Shown here in pieces: positions 6,364 through 12,452 of a stretch of 12,553 bases of DNA. The notes beneath the pieces are model-generated. The model made no database searches, was not told the DNA's origin, and saw only the letters and a list, made by a program, of their open reading frames with translations. Origin of the DNA: Clostridiales bacterium (lineage in GTDB: Bacteria; Bacillota; Clostridia; Oscillospirales; Oscillospiraceae); assembly GCA_004555705.1 (NCBI GenBank), contig SFHI01000097.1, positions 1 to 12,553 of the forward strand, written 5' to 3'. Every line of letters begins with the position of its first letter. Position 1 is the first letter of the stretch. The position numbers were made by a program, and so were the translations under genes.

Positions 6364-7590
6364 TTTCTGTTCCTCCTTTTCTCTGGCAGCTACCGGCTGC
6401 CGGTTCGAAAACAGATGGTGATTGCAGCCTTGCAATTGGCTGAGCGTGTCCGTTCGGCAGCCCGGAAAATCGGTGTTTGATAGGGAGCGTTGCAAATTAT
6501 CTGTCATTGCGAACCAGCGCGCACGCTGGTGTGGCAATCCCCCGGTTGAATGGAACCGGGTATCGATTACCACCAAATACCGCAACGTCCCCGGTTTTTG
6601 GGTACTATTCGGTACATTTCCCCTCTGACCGGGGGATTGCCACGCCACTGCGCCCGCAGGCGCGTCCAGAGCGCAACCGCCGAAGGCGGCTCTTAGCGCG
6701 GAGGAGTGTGCGCACTGGCTCGCAATCAGGGTGGGGATTACCCGGTCCCGGTCGTATTTGTCCTCCACCTGGGCGTATTTCAGGATCACCCGCTGTCCGT
6801 CCACGCTGAGCTCCGCGTATTGGACAAAGCCCAGCACATTGCCGTTGATACGAAGCACGCTGTGCCGTCCCGCGAAGCGGTCGTAGAGCTGCCGGATTTC
6901 CTCATCGGCAATGGCGTGGCGTTTTGTAAACTCCCGGACGGAGGGAACGGTGCCGAACATCTCCGTATCCATCAGGGGGGAGAACTTCACGGCATCGCAG
7001 CAGCCGGAGAATTCGCGGACAAACCCCTCCAGCTCCTCCGGCGTGTCCAGGTTCCCCCGCCAGACGTTGGCATTCAGCCGCAGGGTCTTGCCCCGGGCCC
7101 GGAGCCGCTCCCGGATTTCCCGGATTTGCGCCCGGGTGGGGGTCTGCCGCCCAAAGGCAGCATCGTTCACCGCCTGGTCGTGGTGCATCCGGGACAGGTT
7201 CACCGCCGTGATAGGGGAGTCCAGGATGATTTCCAGGAATTCCGGCTCCGCCAGCCGGATGCCATTGGTGGTCAGGATCATCTGCTCCAGCGGATACCGC
7301 CGGGCGTATTCCGAAAGCCGCTCCAGCTTCTCCCGGAACTGGGGGTCCACGGTGGCCTCGCCCCCCAGCAGGATCAGGCTGCGGATGGGGAACAGCCGGA
7401 AGGCATCCTCCAGCGCTGCCTCCCAGCGCACCCTATCCGGAACCGCGTGGCCCTGGGTGCGGGCGATGCAGTAGGGGCAGCTGCAGTTGCAGGCCTCGGT
7501 GAAAATCACGTCCATAAACAGCTCGCTGGAGACCGCGTAGGGGCCGATCTGCCGCCAGACGGGGCGCTGGGTCATTTCCGTGGCCGTCAT
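5800..7590 (-). CDS. Radical SAM protein, 3' end replaced by a repeat element and fused in frame to the next gene
   Basis: Residues 1-288 (7590-6727) are a radical SAM domain: CNCSCPYC (34-41) gives the CX3CX2C ligands of the 4Fe-4S cluster, LLGGEAT (75-80) is the SAM-contacting GGE motif, and MILTTNGIRL (104-113) is typical. Radical SAM enzymes cleave S-adenosylmethionine to start radical reactions; the substrate here is unknown. The start at 7590 overlaps the GNAT stop (ATGA) with AAGGGG eight bases upstream, so the two are coupled. At 6726/6727, after RDRVIPTL, the native protein stops and repeat copy B begins. The element is open in this frame (residues 289-364), as are 45 further codons, so translation would run to the stop at 5800 and give 596 residues ending in the 187-residue protein. 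The native C-terminus seems lost. Earlier in-frame starts (to 7722) lie inside the GNAT gene and were not used. Confidence 0.8.
   Translation of the reverse strand: MTATEMTQRPVWRQIGPYAVSSELFMDVIFTEACNCSCPYCIARTQGHAVPDRVRWEAALEDAFRLFPIRSLILLGGEATVDPQFREKLERLSEYARRYPLEQMILTTNGIRLAEPEFLEIILDSPITAVNLSRMHHDQAVNDAAFGRQTPTRAQIREIRERLRARGKTLRLNANVWRGNLDTPEELEGFVREFSGCCDAVKFSPLMDTEMFGTVPSVREFTKRHAIADEEIRQLYDRFAGRHSVLRINGNVLGFVQYAELSVDGQRVILKYAQVEDKYDRDRVIPTLIASQCAHSSALRAAFGGCALDAPAGAVAWQSPGQRGNVPNSTQKPGTLRYLVVIDTRFHSTGGLPHQRARWFAMTDNLQRSLSNTDFPGCRTDTLSQLQGCNHHLFSNRQPVAAREKEEQKMTGMLNGICGRIAPGLCRLSMDGSIAVKTGAGYRTYDPKTGRLTNCDSFVLDIGEDFFFVVPVNKVRSGDIILAGGRPRCVVKAEENTVTVINYEDMTVETLLPEYHSFMGNTYLFGCIVSMFGKNGAKGKRSAGKMMKYMMLSSLLKGQNGGNQNLLPLLFMGGFGEGSSLEGLFDTEDTEEEKGA
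6372..6377 (-). promoter_or_regulatory. Internal ribosome binding site for the 187-residue protein
   Basis: AGGAGG on the minus strand, eight bases before the ATG at 6363. It lies inside the long fused frame and shows that the downstream gene was originally separate and can still be translated on its own. Confidence 0.8.
6464..6726 (+). repeat. Palindromic interspersed element, copy B (inside the operon, right end missing)
   Basis: The outer motif GGAAAATCGGTGTTTGA is at 6464-6480 and the core runs from CTGTCATTGCGAACC (6501) to GTGCGCACTGGCTCGCAAT (6726). It has the conserved block (GGAACCGGGTATCGATTACC here) and the GC-rich module (about 6637-6718). The left hairpin is CCAGCG-CGCA-CGCTGG (6514-6529), a paired substitution relative to the CCAGTG/CACTGG of the other copies. 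Unlike the others it lacks the terminal GACAGC and the right-hand outer motif; radical SAM coding sequence begins at 6727. Confidence 0.85.
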
Positions 7591-8153
7591 TCCGGGTCGC
7601 CCCTTCCCGCCAGCCATTCCTCCGCCAGGATTCCGTAGCCGTACTGATCGAAGTAGCCGCCGCCCTCCTCCGGCCGGGCCTTTCCCCGCCGGAGCATACA
7701 GCCCTCCCGGCGCAGGCCGCACCGCTCAAACACCCGCTGAATGCCGGTATTCTCCACATCGCACACCGCGTGAATCCGGTGCAGGCCCAGCCGGCGGAAG
7801 CCCAGCTCCAGGATTCCCTGCAGCCCCTCGGTGACGTAGCCCTGACCGCCGTATTCCCGGTTGACGATCACGCCCAGGATGGCGTCGTCCCTGCGCCAGT
7901 TCAGATGCAGGGAGATGCCGCCGATGACCCTGCCGTCAGCCTTGCGCTGGAGGGCCATGTTGTAGTGCATTCTGGGCCGGGCGGCCATTTCCTCCGGGCA
8001 CTGCTTTTCCAGATATTCCCGGGTCTGCTGGGGGGTGTTGGGGCCGAACATCATGTGTCTGACGTTTTCATAGTCCGAGGCGTAGGCGTGCACATCCGCG
8101 AAATCCTCGGGGCGGAATTCCCGCAGGAGCAGTCTTTGTGTTTCCGTATCCAT
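7587..8153 (-). CDS. GNAT family N-acetyltransferase, RimJ/RimL type
   Basis: The 188-residue protein begins TQRLLLREFRPEDFADVH (5-22), the usual opening of RimJ/RimL-like acetyltransferases. Its acetyl-CoA loop is NREYGGQGYVTEGL (98-111), followed by FRRLGLHRIHAVCDVENTG (119-137) and FERCGLRREGCMLR (142-155), the standard C-terminal half of this subgroup. Such enzymes move an acetyl group from acetyl-CoA to an amine, often a protein N-terminus; the acceptor here cannot be told. The start at 8153 follows a GAGGTG site that overlaps the stop of the upstream regulator, and its own stop overlaps the radical SAM start by four bases. Both junctions point to a single translationally coupled operon. 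GNAT genes are common passengers, so a functional link to the pathway is less certain than for its neighbours. Confidence 0.88.
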   Translation of the reverse strand: MDTETQRLLLREFRPEDFADVHAYASDYENVRHMMFGPNTPQQTREYLEKQCPEEMAARPRMHYNMALQRKADGRVIGGISLHLNWRRDDAILGVIVNREYGGQGYVTEGLQGILELGFRRLGLHRIHAVCDVENTGIQRVFERCGLRREGCMLRRGKARPEEGGGYFDQYGYGILAEEWLAGRGDPE

Positions 8154-8163
8154 ACAGCGCACC

Positions 8164-8979
8164 TCACTTTTTCCGTTTGGTGTAGATTTTCGCGGGGCGA
8201 TGGCCGTTGCCGGAGGCGTATTCCTCTGTCTCCTCCACATATTCCGCGATCTTCCGCCGGAAATTGGCGGGGGCATCGGTGGTGTTGGTGATGGTCTCCT
8301 GCACCTGCTGCAGCGCCGACAGGGTGAACTTCTCGGGAAGCAGCTCCAGCACCAGCTCCGGCGTCCGGGCGCTGGCACGGAGGGCGGTCATGGCATCGGC
8401 GATGATCTGGGCGTGGTCGAAGGCCAGACCCTCGTTTTCCAGGACCCGGAAGGTAGGTTTTCCCAATCGGCTGCCCGTCTGCTCCAGCCGGGCGGTGAGG
8501 ACGGTCCCGCCGCAGGACAGCTTCAGCAGGTGGATGCCCTCCGGTTCCTCCGAAAATTCAATCTCAAACCACTGGGCGTCGGAGGCGTCGAAGCCGCTCC
8601 GCTGCTGCCCCGGGTCCTCGCTGAGGACGGCCAGGAAGGCGTTGGAGATCACCCGGCCTCTGGGGTCCCGGTCGATGCGGCTGTAGGTGCCCAGGGGCAC
8701 CAGGGCGTTGGGCGTGATGCCCGTCTCCTCCCCGATCTCCCGGAGGGCGCATTCCTCCACGGTTTCCTCCGCCCTCAGAAAGCCCCCTGGCAGGGCCCAC
8801 TGCCCCAAAAACGGGGGGATGCCCCGCCGGATCAGCAGGATTCCCAGGCGGCTGCTGGCGTTTTTGCGGTAGCTGCGCTTCTCCTCCCGCTTCAGCATAA
8901 ACGCCGCCACGTCGGTACTGACTGCCGGACACACCAGCTCCGGCGGGAAGGCCGCCTCTGACGGAATATCGGTGTTCAT
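8164..8979 (-). CDS. NrtR-type Nudix transcriptional regulator with intact Nudix box
   Basis: NrtR proteins join a Nudix domain that senses ADP-ribose-like ligands to a DNA-binding winged helix, and usually repress NAD-related genes. In this 271-residue protein the Nudix box GFLRAEETVEECALREIGEE followed by TGI (about 66-88) matches GX5EX7REUXEEXGU fully, so hydrolase activity may be kept, whereas many NrtR proteins have a degenerate box. The C-terminal part LPEKFTLSALQQVQETI (about 214-230), then ANFRRKIAEYVEETEE and HRPAKIYTKRKK, matches the NrtR winged helix. I chose the ATG at 8979, which follows GGGAG by about eight bases, over the one at 8994, which lacks a spaced site. It is the first gene of the operon and two operator-like repeats flank its promoter, so it probably regulates itself and the five genes downstream. 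Confidence 0.85.
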   Translation of the reverse strand: MNTDIPSEAAFPPELVCPAVSTDVAAFMLKREEKRSYRKNASSRLGILLIRRGIPPFLGQWALPGGFLRAEETVEECALREIGEETGITPNALVPLGTYSRIDRDPRGRVISNAFLAVLSEDPGQQRSGFDASDAQWFEIEFSEEPEGIHLLKLSCGGTVLTARLEQTGSRLGKPTFRVLENEGLAFDHAQIIADAMTALRASARTPELVLELLPEKFTLSALQQVQETITNTTDAPANFRRKIAEYVEETEEYASGNGHRPAKIYTKRKK

Positions 8980-9003
8980 TGGAATCACTCCCATCTCTTA
9001 TTT

Positions 9004-9021
9004 TCATAATGATAATATCAC
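9004..9021 (-). promoter_or_regulatory. Operator-like repeat 1, over the -10 region
   Basis: The plus strand reads TCATAATGATAATATCAC. The core TGATA-A-TATCA is a perfect palindrome with one central base. It covers the TATTAT -10 hexamer and has a matching copy 48 bases upstream. A protein bound here would block RNA polymerase. The Nudix/NrtR regulator encoded next is the natural candidate; this is inference. Confidence 0.65.
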
Positions 9022-9040
9022 AATGATACTATTTTGTCAA
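9012..9040 (-). promoter_or_regulatory. Sigma-A promoter of the six-gene operon
   Basis: On the minus strand TTGACA (9035-9040), a 17-base spacer and TATTAT (9012-9017): a perfect -35 and a five-of-six -10. Transcription would start near 9005, about 25 bases before the ATG at 8979. This is a strong promoter, consistent with control by a repressor. Confidence 0.85.
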
Positions 9041-9051
9041 TAGTCTTTTTA

Positions 9052-9069
9052 TCATTTTGATAATATCAC
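9052..9069 (-). promoter_or_regulatory. Operator-like repeat 2, upstream of the -35
   Basis: The plus strand reads TCATTTTGATAATATCAC, identical to repeat 1 at 16 of 18 positions and in the same orientation. It also overlaps the palindrome TTATCA-AAA-TGATAA on the minus strand. Spacing to repeat 1 is 48 bases. Two identical sites bracketing a promoter suggest cooperative repression or looping. Confidence 0.65.
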
Positions 9070-9090
9070 CCCGCCTTCCTCCATCAGAGC

Positions 9091-9366
9091 GACAAATTGT
9101 TGTTTGGCGGCTTCGCCTTCAAGTTTCCTGTCATTGCGAAACCAGTGCGCACACTGGTTGTGGCAATCCCCCAGTTAGAGGGGGATTGTACCGAAAAGTG
9201 CACGAAAGAGTGGGAGTCACTGCGATTTTTGGTGGTAATCGTTACCTGGTTCCGTTCAACCGCCACACCAGTCTGCGGACTGGTTCGCAATGACAGCGTT
9301 TATTCAGCAAACACCAATTTACCGCTGTTTTATAAATTCGTCCCGAAGGGACACCTTACCTATTCA
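9091..9366 (-). repeat. Palindromic interspersed element, copy C (opposite orientation, short form)
   Basis: With the promoter this accounts for most of the 9070-9493 gap. The outer motif GACAAATTGTTGTTTGG is at 9091-9107, the core at 9128-9297, the inverted outer motif CAAACACCAATTTACCGC at 9308-9325, and the hairpin GTCCCGAAGGGAC at about 9340-9352. The conserved block reads GGTGGTAATCGTTACCTGG (9233-9251), so this copy is reversed relative to A, B, D and E. It lacks the GC-rich internal module. The right tip is CCAGTC-TGCG-GACTGG (9268-9283), another paired substitution. The remaining stretch to 9416 is AT- and C-rich with nothing further recognised. Confidence 0.8.
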
Positions 9367-9416
9367 CTCTTCACTCTTTCCCCCTGCCCCGTCACGAAAA
9401 ATTTACCGATTGGGGG

Positions 9417-9445
9417 GAGACAAGCGGGGGAATCTGTGCTATACT
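9417..9445 (+). promoter_or_regulatory. Promoter of the DUF3810-rsmG operon
   Basis: GAGACA (9417-9422, four of six), a 17-base spacer and TATACT (9440-9445, five of six). TG at 9437-9438 one base before the -10 makes an extended -10 element (TGCTATACT), which would compensate for the weak -35. Confidence 0.6.
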
Positions 9446-9479
9446 ATGAGAGGCTGTACACTTTTTGCTTTTACTTATT

Positions 9480-9486
9480 AGGAGGG
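9480..9486 (+). promoter_or_regulatory. Ribosome binding site fixing a TTG start
   Basis: AGGAGGG lies seven bases before TTG at 9494. The next in-frame ATG is far downstream, beyond the first membrane helix, so TTG is the start. Confidence 0.75.
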
Positions 9487-9493
9487 ATTTCCT

Positions 9494-10675
9494 TTGAAAT
9501 ATCTTTGGGGCTATCTGACGGCCGGAATCTTCGGGGCCATTACCTGGGTTCTGATGCAGTTCGGCCAGCGGTATTCCACCCTGGTGGACATGGTCTACCC
9601 CTACGTCATCCGCAATTTCCAGGGCATCCTGGCCCAGTGGAGCGGGGGCGTGGACTTTCTTCTGTGGCAGGTGCTGGCCGTGGCACTGGGGGTGGTGGCC
9701 CTGGCCACCCTGGTGACGGTCATCGTCCTGCGCAGGAACGTCATCAGCTGGGCGGGCTGGATGCTGGCCATCGTCAGCTTTGTCTACATGATCCATACCG
9801 CCATGTTCGGGCTCAACTACTATGCCGGCTCCCTCAGCGACGATATGCGCATGGAGGTGGGCCGCTACGCCGTGTCGGAGCTGGCCGAGGCCACCGAGTA
9901 CTACCGGGATAAGGCCAATGCGCTGGCCGCCCAGGTGAACCGGGATGAAAACGGCGTTGCCTCCTTCTCCTCCTTCCGGGAGCTGGCGGAGCAGGCGGGG
10001 GAGGGCTTCCACACCCTGACCTATGAGCACTACTACCCCGTGTTCGCCGGGTCCACGGAGCCGGTGAAGGAGCTGGGCTGGGCGGATATGTACACCTCCA
10101 TGGGCATCACCGGCTTCACCTGCGGCATCACCGGGGAGGCCGCCGTGAATCCCCAGATTCCCGATGTGACCCTGCCCTTCACCATGTGCCACGAGATGGC
10201 CCACCGGATGTGCATCGCCCCGGAGCGGGACGCCAACTTCGCCGCGTTCCTGGCGGCCAGCGTCAACGAAAGCGTGGAGTTTCAGTACAGCGCCTACTTC
10301 ATGGCCTACCGGTACTGCTATAACGTGCTCTCCACCGCCAACTCCACCGAGGCCGCGGCGGCCGCGGGCCGGGTGAGCAGCGGGGTCAGCGAGCTGATGC
10401 GCCGGGACATCCAGTATTATGACAACTTCTTCTCCTCCAAGAAGGACGAAACCGCCACGAAGGTGGCGGATACCGTGAACGACACCTACCTGAAGGCCAG
10501 CGGGGACTCCGCCGGCATCCAGTCCTACGGCCAGGTCTGTGACCTGCTGGTGAACTGGCACATTGAGACGGTGGTGCTGCCGGAGCTGGCGGTTGAGGTG
10601 GAACCCTTCGACCCCTACGACGAGACCCAGGTGGACTTAAGCGGCATCGTGAACGCGAGGGGCAGCAATGGATAA
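9494..10675 (+). CDS. DUF3810 family membrane metalloprotease-like protein
   Basis: The protein of 393 residues has three N-terminal membrane helices (about 7-22, 55-79 and 84-106) and a large following domain with the zinc-protease motif CHEMAHRMCIAPE (232-244): HExxH at 233-237 with Glu244 a likely third ligand. GITGFTCGITGEAAVNPQIP (204-223) is the conserved strand ahead of it. This pattern is DUF3810, a family with an apparent zinc peptidase site and no well-established substrate. The predicted domain would lie next to the membrane. The gene starts with TTG after a strong AGGAGGG site, and its stop overlaps the rsmG start by eight bases, so the two are translated together. An alternative reading as a non-protease is unlikely because the active-site residues are complete. 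Confidence 0.85.
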   Translation: MKYLWGYLTAGIFGAITWVLMQFGQRYSTLVDMVYPYVIRNFQGILAQWSGGVDFLLWQVLAVALGVVALATLVTVIVLRRNVISWAGWMLAIVSFVYMIHTAMFGLNYYAGSLSDDMRMEVGRYAVSELAEATEYYRDKANALAAQVNRDENGVASFSSFRELAEQAGEGFHTLTYEHYYPVFAGSTEPVKELGWADMYTSMGITGFTCGITGEAAVNPQIPDVTLPFTMCHEMAHRMCIAPERDANFAAFLAASVNESVEFQYSAYFMAYRYCYNVLSTANSTEAAAAAGRVSSGVSELMRRDIQYYDNFFSSKKDETATKVADTVNDTYLKASGDSAGIQSYGQVCDLLVNWHIETVVLPELAVEVEPFDPYDETQVDLSGIVNARGSNG

Positions 10676-11369
10676 GATGAAGCAGACCCTGCTGGAAGGG
10701 GCCCGGGAGCTGGACATTCCGCTGCCCGAGGAAACGGCGGACACCCTCTGCGCCTTCGCGGCATCCATGCTGCGGCAGAACCAGGTCATGAACCTGACGG
10801 CCATTACGGAGCCGGAAAAGGTGGCGCGGCTCCACCTGCTGGACAGCCTGACGGTGACAAAGGCCCTGGAGCCGGGGAAGAAAACCCTCATCGACGTGGG
10901 CTGCGGCGCGGGCTTTCCCGGGGTGCCCCTGGCCGCGGCCTGTAAGGATTTAGAGGTAACGCTTCTCGACAGCCTGGGCAAGCGGGTGAAGTGGCTGGAA
11001 GAAACCCTGCCCTCCCTGGGCATCCGGGGAACCTGCGTCAACGCCCGGGCGGAGGACTACGCGGCCCAGCGCCGGGAACGCTACGACTATGCCACATCCC
11101 GGGCCGTGGCGCGGCTCAACATCCTGCTGGAGCTGACGGCCCCCTTCGTAAAGGTGGGCGGCGCGGTGCTGGCCATGAAGGGCGCGGCGGCGGAGGAGGA
11201 GCTGGCAGAAGCGGCTTCCGCCATGAAAAAGCTGGGGCTGAAGCTGGAAAAGGTGCTGGAATTTCCCATCGAGGACACCCATCACCGGGTACTGATCCTC
11301 CGCAAAATCGCCCCCACCCCCAAGCAATACCCCCGGCGCTACGCCAAAATCAAACAAAGCCCCCTGTAA
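10668..11369 (+). CDS. rsmG: 16S rRNA (guanine-527-N7) methyltransferase RsmG
   Basis: RsmG (GidB) uses S-adenosylmethionine to methylate N7 of G527 in the 530 loop of 16S rRNA; loss gives low-level streptomycin resistance in several bacteria. The 233-residue protein has the family blocks in order: NQVMNLTAITEPEKVARLHL (38-57) with LDSL after it, the SAM-binding motif LIDVGCGAGFPGVPLA (74-89), then TLLDSLGKRVKWLEE, the RAEDYA block, and TSRAVARLNILLEL, ending with the basic YPRRYAKIKQSPL tail. Length is normal. The ATG at 10668 follows GAGGGG and overlaps the DUF3810 stop. A strong terminator seven bases after the stop closes this two-gene operon. Confidence 0.95.
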   Translation: MDKMKQTLLEGARELDIPLPEETADTLCAFAASMLRQNQVMNLTAITEPEKVARLHLLDSLTVTKALEPGKKTLIDVGCGAGFPGVPLAAACKDLEVTLLDSLGKRVKWLEETLPSLGIRGTCVNARAEDYAAQRRERYDYATSRAVARLNILLELTAPFVKVGGAVLAMKGAAAEEELAEAASAMKKLGLKLEKVLEFPIEDTHHRVLILRKIAPTPKQYPRRYAKIKQSPL

Positions 11370-11375
11370 GCCTTC

Positions 11376-11406
11376 GACGTGGCGGAATTTCCGCCACGTC
11401 TTTTTC
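11376..11406 (+). terminator. Rho-independent terminator of rsmG
   Basis: GACGTGGCGG (11376-11385) pairs perfectly with CCGCCACGTC (11391-11400) around an AATTT loop, followed by TTTTTC. It lies seven bases after the rsmG stop codon. Confidence 0.95.
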
Positions 11407-11416
11407 TGCCTCCGGA

Positions 11417-11714
11417 ACAACAAGTTGGGGTTTGAAAAATTACGCTGTCATTGCGAACCAGTGCGCACACTGGTGTGGCAATCCCCCGGTCCCATGGAAC
11501 CAGGTAACGATTTCCACCAAAAATCGCAGTGTTCCCACTCTTCCGGCCACTTTTCGCTGCATTTCCCCTCTAACCGGGGGATTGCCACGACCACTGCGCC
11601 CGCAGGCGCGTCCAGAGCGCAACCGCCGAAGGCGGCTCTTGGCGCGTCGGAGTCTGCGGACTGGTCTCGCAATGACAGCATACTTTGACGCACAGCGCCA
11701 ACCCCCAATTCGTC
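11417..11714 (+). repeat. Palindromic interspersed element, copy D (most complete)
   Basis: With the flanking terminator and promoter this explains the 436-base gap between rsmG and plsY. The outer motif ACAACAAGTTGGGGTTTGA (about 11417-11435) is matched by its inverse GCGCCAACCCCCAATTCGTC (11695-11714). The core runs 11444-11679 from GCTGTCATTGCGAACC to GTCTCGCAATGACAGC. It contains the conserved block AACCAGGTAACGATTTCCAC and the GC-rich module (about 11594-11660). The right tip pairs AGTC with GACT around TGCG. There is no coding potential beyond chance frames. Confidence 0.85.
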
Positions 11715-11739
11715 GTTCTCTCCCTTTTTGCGATAAGGA

Positions 11740-11768
11740 TTGCTTTTCCCGCCATGTTCTGTTATAAT
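11740..11768 (+). promoter_or_regulatory. Promoter of plsY
   Basis: A perfect TATAAT at 11763-11768 with TTGCTT 17 bases upstream (11740-11745). Transcription would begin near 11775, leaving a leader of about 30 bases before the ATG at 11806. It also rules out an in-frame TTG at 11740 as the start of plsY. Confidence 0.7.
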
Positions 11769-11805
11769 TCCTCTTAAATACCAACGGAAGGATCCGGAAA
11801 ATACT

Positions 11806-12420
11806 ATGAAAGCACTTCTCAGCCTGATTCTGGGCTATTTTATTGGCAATTTCAATACCGCGGCGGTGGTCGGCAGGGTGAAAAAGGTGGACTTAAAGCA
11901 GGAGGGCACCAAAAACTTGGGGGCCACCAACACCACCTTGGTGCTGGGCTGGAAGTCCGGGGTAACGGTCATGGTTTTTGACATTCTGAAATCCTTCTTC
12001 TCCGGAAAGCTGGCTCAGTTCCTGTTCCCGCAGCTGCGGATCGCCGGGATGCTGGCGTGCATCGGGGCCATGCTGGGGCATTGCTTCCCGGTGCTGCTGC
12101 ATTTTAAGGGCGGCAAGGGCCTGGCGGCCTTCGGGGGACTGGTGCTGTGCTACAGGCCCCTGTTCGTTCCCATCATGCTCTTTTCCGCCCTGGGCCTCAT
12201 GTTCGCGGTGGACTGCGGCGTGGCGTTCCCCCTGTTTGTGGGGCTGACCTTCCCGGTTCTGGTGCTTCTCTTCCACGGCACGGCGGCGGAGGTCCTCACC
12301 GCGGCCGCCGCGGGGCTGCTGCTGTGCGCCCTGCACATCGGCAATGTGAAAAAGGCCATGGCCGACGACGAATCCATGCACGTCCGGGAGCCCCTCCGCA
12401 AGCTGCTTTGCCGGAAGTAA
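11806..12420 (+). CDS. plsY: PlsY-type acyl-phosphate:glycerol-3-phosphate acyltransferase
   Basis: PlsY moves an acyl chain from acyl phosphate to glycerol-3-phosphate, the first membrane step of phospholipid synthesis. The 204-residue protein shows the three PlsY motifs: LGYFIGNFNTA (9-19), EGTKNLGATNTTLVLG (33-48) and GHCFPVLLHFKGGKGLAAFG (91-110), among several hydrophobic helices. The second motif is usually GSGNxGATN; here Ser and Gly are Thr and Lys, so the protein is somewhat divergent and could be a second PlsY-like copy. The ATG at 11806 is chosen because the longer frame would start inside the promoter; GGAAGGA lies about 13 bases upstream, a rather weak site. The gene seems to be transcribed alone; no clear terminator is seen after it, and repeat copy E begins about 33 bases downstream. 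Confidence 0.9.
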   Translation: MKALLSLILGYFIGNFNTAAVVGRVKKVDLKQEGTKNLGATNTTLVLGWKSGVTVMVFDILKSFFSGKLAQFLFPQLRIAGMLACIGAMLGHCFPVLLHFKGGKGLAAFGGLVLCYRPLFVPIMLFSALGLMFAVDCGVAFPLFVGLTFPVLVLLFHGTAAEVLTAAAAGLLLCALHIGNVKKAMADDESMHVREPLRKLLCRK

Positions 12421-12452
12421 TTTCCGCCCTGTCCGGCCTCACCCAGCAGCCC

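Noticed and set aside
6385..6401. GGCAGC/GCTGCC hairpin ahead of the 187-residue gene as a terminator
   Set aside because: The six-pair stem is not followed by a T tract on either strand.
3638..6480. Two long plus-strand frames opposite the PurA-like, VWA and 187-residue genes
   Set aside because: Low-complexity composition, no ribosome binding sites, and both are antisense to recognisable proteins.
7591..7722. Upstream in-frame start for the radical SAM protein
   Set aside because: It lies inside the GNAT coding region; the ATG at 7590 has a ribosome binding site and a typical ATGA overlap.
9392..10561. Minus-strand frame of 389 codons opposite DUF3810
   Set aside because: Antisense shadow rich in Gly, His and Val; the plus strand has membrane helices and a complete HExxH site.
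11425..11688. Small open frames inside the repeat elements (translations such as CHCEPVRTLVWQSPG)
   Set aside because: They recur in every copy in several frames and follow the palindromic DNA, with no start signals; they are repeat DNA, not genes.
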